Position numbers and translations under genes: made by a program. A stretch of DNA of 31,712 nucleotides from Bacteriovoracaceae bacterium (GTDB lineage: Bacteria; Bdellovibrionota; Bacteriovoracia; Bacteriovoracales; Bacteriovoracaceae). Each line of letters opens with the position of its first letter. Position 1 is the first letter of the stretch. Positions 30,905-31,712 of the stretch are shown in pieces. The notes under the pieces are model-generated. The model did not search any database. It had not been told where the DNA came from and saw nothing but the letters and a program-made list of their open reading frames with translations. The stretch is from assembly GCA_018060635.1 (NCBI GenBank), contig JAGOVR010000002.1:1-31712 (forward strand), written 5' to 3'.

Positions 30905-31600
30905 TTATTTCTTCTTAAATGCTTTTGAAACTTTCACTACACTATTAGTAGCTCCTGGAATGGAACCTTTAATCAGCATATATCCTTCCGCCTCATTAAC
31001 AGCGATAACTTTTAAATTTTGTACAGTAACTTTTCTATCTCCCATGTGACCTGGTAGTTTCTTCTGAGGGAAAATACGCGCAGGAGTCGCACGGTTACCA
31101 ATAGAACCTGGACGGCGGTGAAAGTGTGAACCATGACTTGCAGGTCCTCCCGCAAAACCGTAACGCTTCACTACCCCTTGAAAACCTTTCCCTTTAGATG
31201 TGGACGTCACATCCACATAACAAGCAACAGGAAATTCATTAAGTGAAATTTTTTGTCCCAGAACTTCTTTATTACTCACGTCTTGTAGTCTTAATTCTGC
31301 AAATTTAGTAACGAAAGAATTTACTTTTGCTTTTTTCAAATGCCCTTTCGTAGGGTTATTTAGAAGAGCTTCTCTTTTTTCGCCGTAACCAATTTGATAA
31401 GCTTCATAGCCATCTGTTTCTTTGGTTTTTACTTGAGTAATGTGATTAGAAATAAGTTTGATGACGGTTACAGGAACATTGTTACCTGCTTCATCAAAAA
31501 TACGTGTCATCCCTGATTTCAAACCGTAAAAAACGGGAAGAGAGATATTTTTTGCTGTCGTAGCAGTTTCAGTAACTGCCTCTGTATTTATTTCGGTCAT
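30905..31600 (-). CDS. rplC: 50S ribosomal protein L3 with acidic N-terminal extension
   Basis: L3 is a primary 23S rRNA binder near the peptidyl-transferase centre. I start it at 31600, where GGGAGTGAAA precedes ATG; an in-frame GTG four codons upstream would overlap that site. The 231 residues carry about 22 acidic and Thr-rich residues (starting MTEINTEAVTETATT) before the usual LKSGMTRIFDEAGN core start. GPASHGSHFHRRPGSIGN and FPQKKLPGHMGDRKVTVQNL are the L3 signature loop. The Gln methylated by PrmB in E. coli (in GSIGQNQ) is not conserved (GSIGNRA). It is the first gene of the cluster visible here. Confidence 0.97.
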   Translation of the reverse strand: MTEINTEAVTETATTAKNISLPVFYGLKSGMTRIFDEAGNNVPVTVIKLISNHITQVKTKETDGYEAYQIGYGEKREALLNNPTKGHLKKAKVNSFVTKFAELRLQDVSNKEVLGQKISLNEFPVACYVDVTSTSKGKGFQGVVKRYGFAGGPASHGSHFHRRPGSIGNRATPARIFPQKKLPGHMGDRKVTVQNLKVIAVNEAEGYMLIKGSIPGATNSVVKVSKAFKKK

Positions 31601-31613
31601 TTTCACTCCCACA

Positions 31614-31637
31614 GCATCACCCTGTTCTCAGGGATGC
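31614..31637. promoter_or_regulatory. Hairpin directly before the rplC ribosome site
   Basis: GCAT and CCCTG (31614-31617, 31620-31624) pair with CAGGG and ATGC (31629-31637), with a 2-base bulge and a 4-base loop. On the coding strand it ends about six bases before the GGGAG ribosome site of rplC. It could tune rplC translation. The rest of 31638-31712 holds no gene I can name; a 31-codon open frame runs in from the edge on the minus strand and does not resemble the end of S10. Confidence 0.4.
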
Positions 31638-31712
31638 ATTCATGGTTAAGGAAGTTGTCTCAAAATCAACTTCACGTTTAATTTTTAATCGAATTGAGTC
31701 GCTGTTTATACT

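Overview
The window is AT-rich bacterial DNA. Its gene content and protein style suggest a low-GC member of the Bdellovibrionota/Oligoflexia group (the old predatory delta-proteobacteria), possibly near Bacteriovoracales. Signs are an SBBP-type beta-propeller lipoprotein, a propionyl-CoA carboxylase split over three genes, a SlyD-type chaperone, a Fis-type sigma-54 activator, and zinc-finger forms of S4, S14 and L36. This placement is inferred from gene content; no rRNA is present to test it. No tRNA, rRNA, CRISPR array, insertion sequence or prophage gene was seen.

Region 1 (1-5629) holds a beta-propeller lipoprotein cut by the left edge, then the histidine-degradation genes hutI and hutH, which diverge from starts 36 bp apart. 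Next comes a stand-alone catalytic chain of methylmalonyl-CoA mutase, whose 3' end overlaps the 3' end of hutH.

Region 2 (5630-11353) holds a small COG4190-like HTH regulator, a secreted CotH-kinase-like protein, and a three-gene propionyl-CoA carboxylase operon (carboxyltransferase, biotin carboxylase, biotin carrier). With the mutase these give propionyl-CoA to methylmalonyl-CoA to succinyl-CoA; hut gives histidine to glutamate. Together they look like amino-acid carbon entering the TCA cycle. The epimerase, hutU and the B12-binding mutase subunit are not in the window. The carboxylase operon has a clear sigma70-type promoter overlapped by a perfect dyad (CCCTTGA-N9-TCAAGGG), a good operator candidate. 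Between the carrier gene and the CotH-like gene, a plus-strand promoter, an ORF and a 15-bp perfect stem-loop form an unexplained convergent unit.

Region 3 (11354-16221) holds a small secreted cysteine-rich protein, a SlyD-type peptidyl-prolyl isomerase, a likely 48-residue protein, a sigma-54 activator, and a secreted M3 metallopeptidase that ends in a perfect 28-bp terminator palindrome.

Region 4 (16222-31712) is a contiguous S10-spc-alpha ribosomal protein supercluster on the minus strand, from rplC to rplQ and including secY, adk, infA and rpoA. It runs without a visible terminator into a thioredoxin-like gene and a yciB-like septation gene. The order is the usual bacterial one; rpsJ is not recognisable before the right edge. 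L3, L5, S5 and L30 carry terminal extensions. I found no clear new defence or mobile system. The most unusual stretches are the non-coding or overlapping ones at 5671-5721, 7283-7712, 8053-8120 and 11226-11248.
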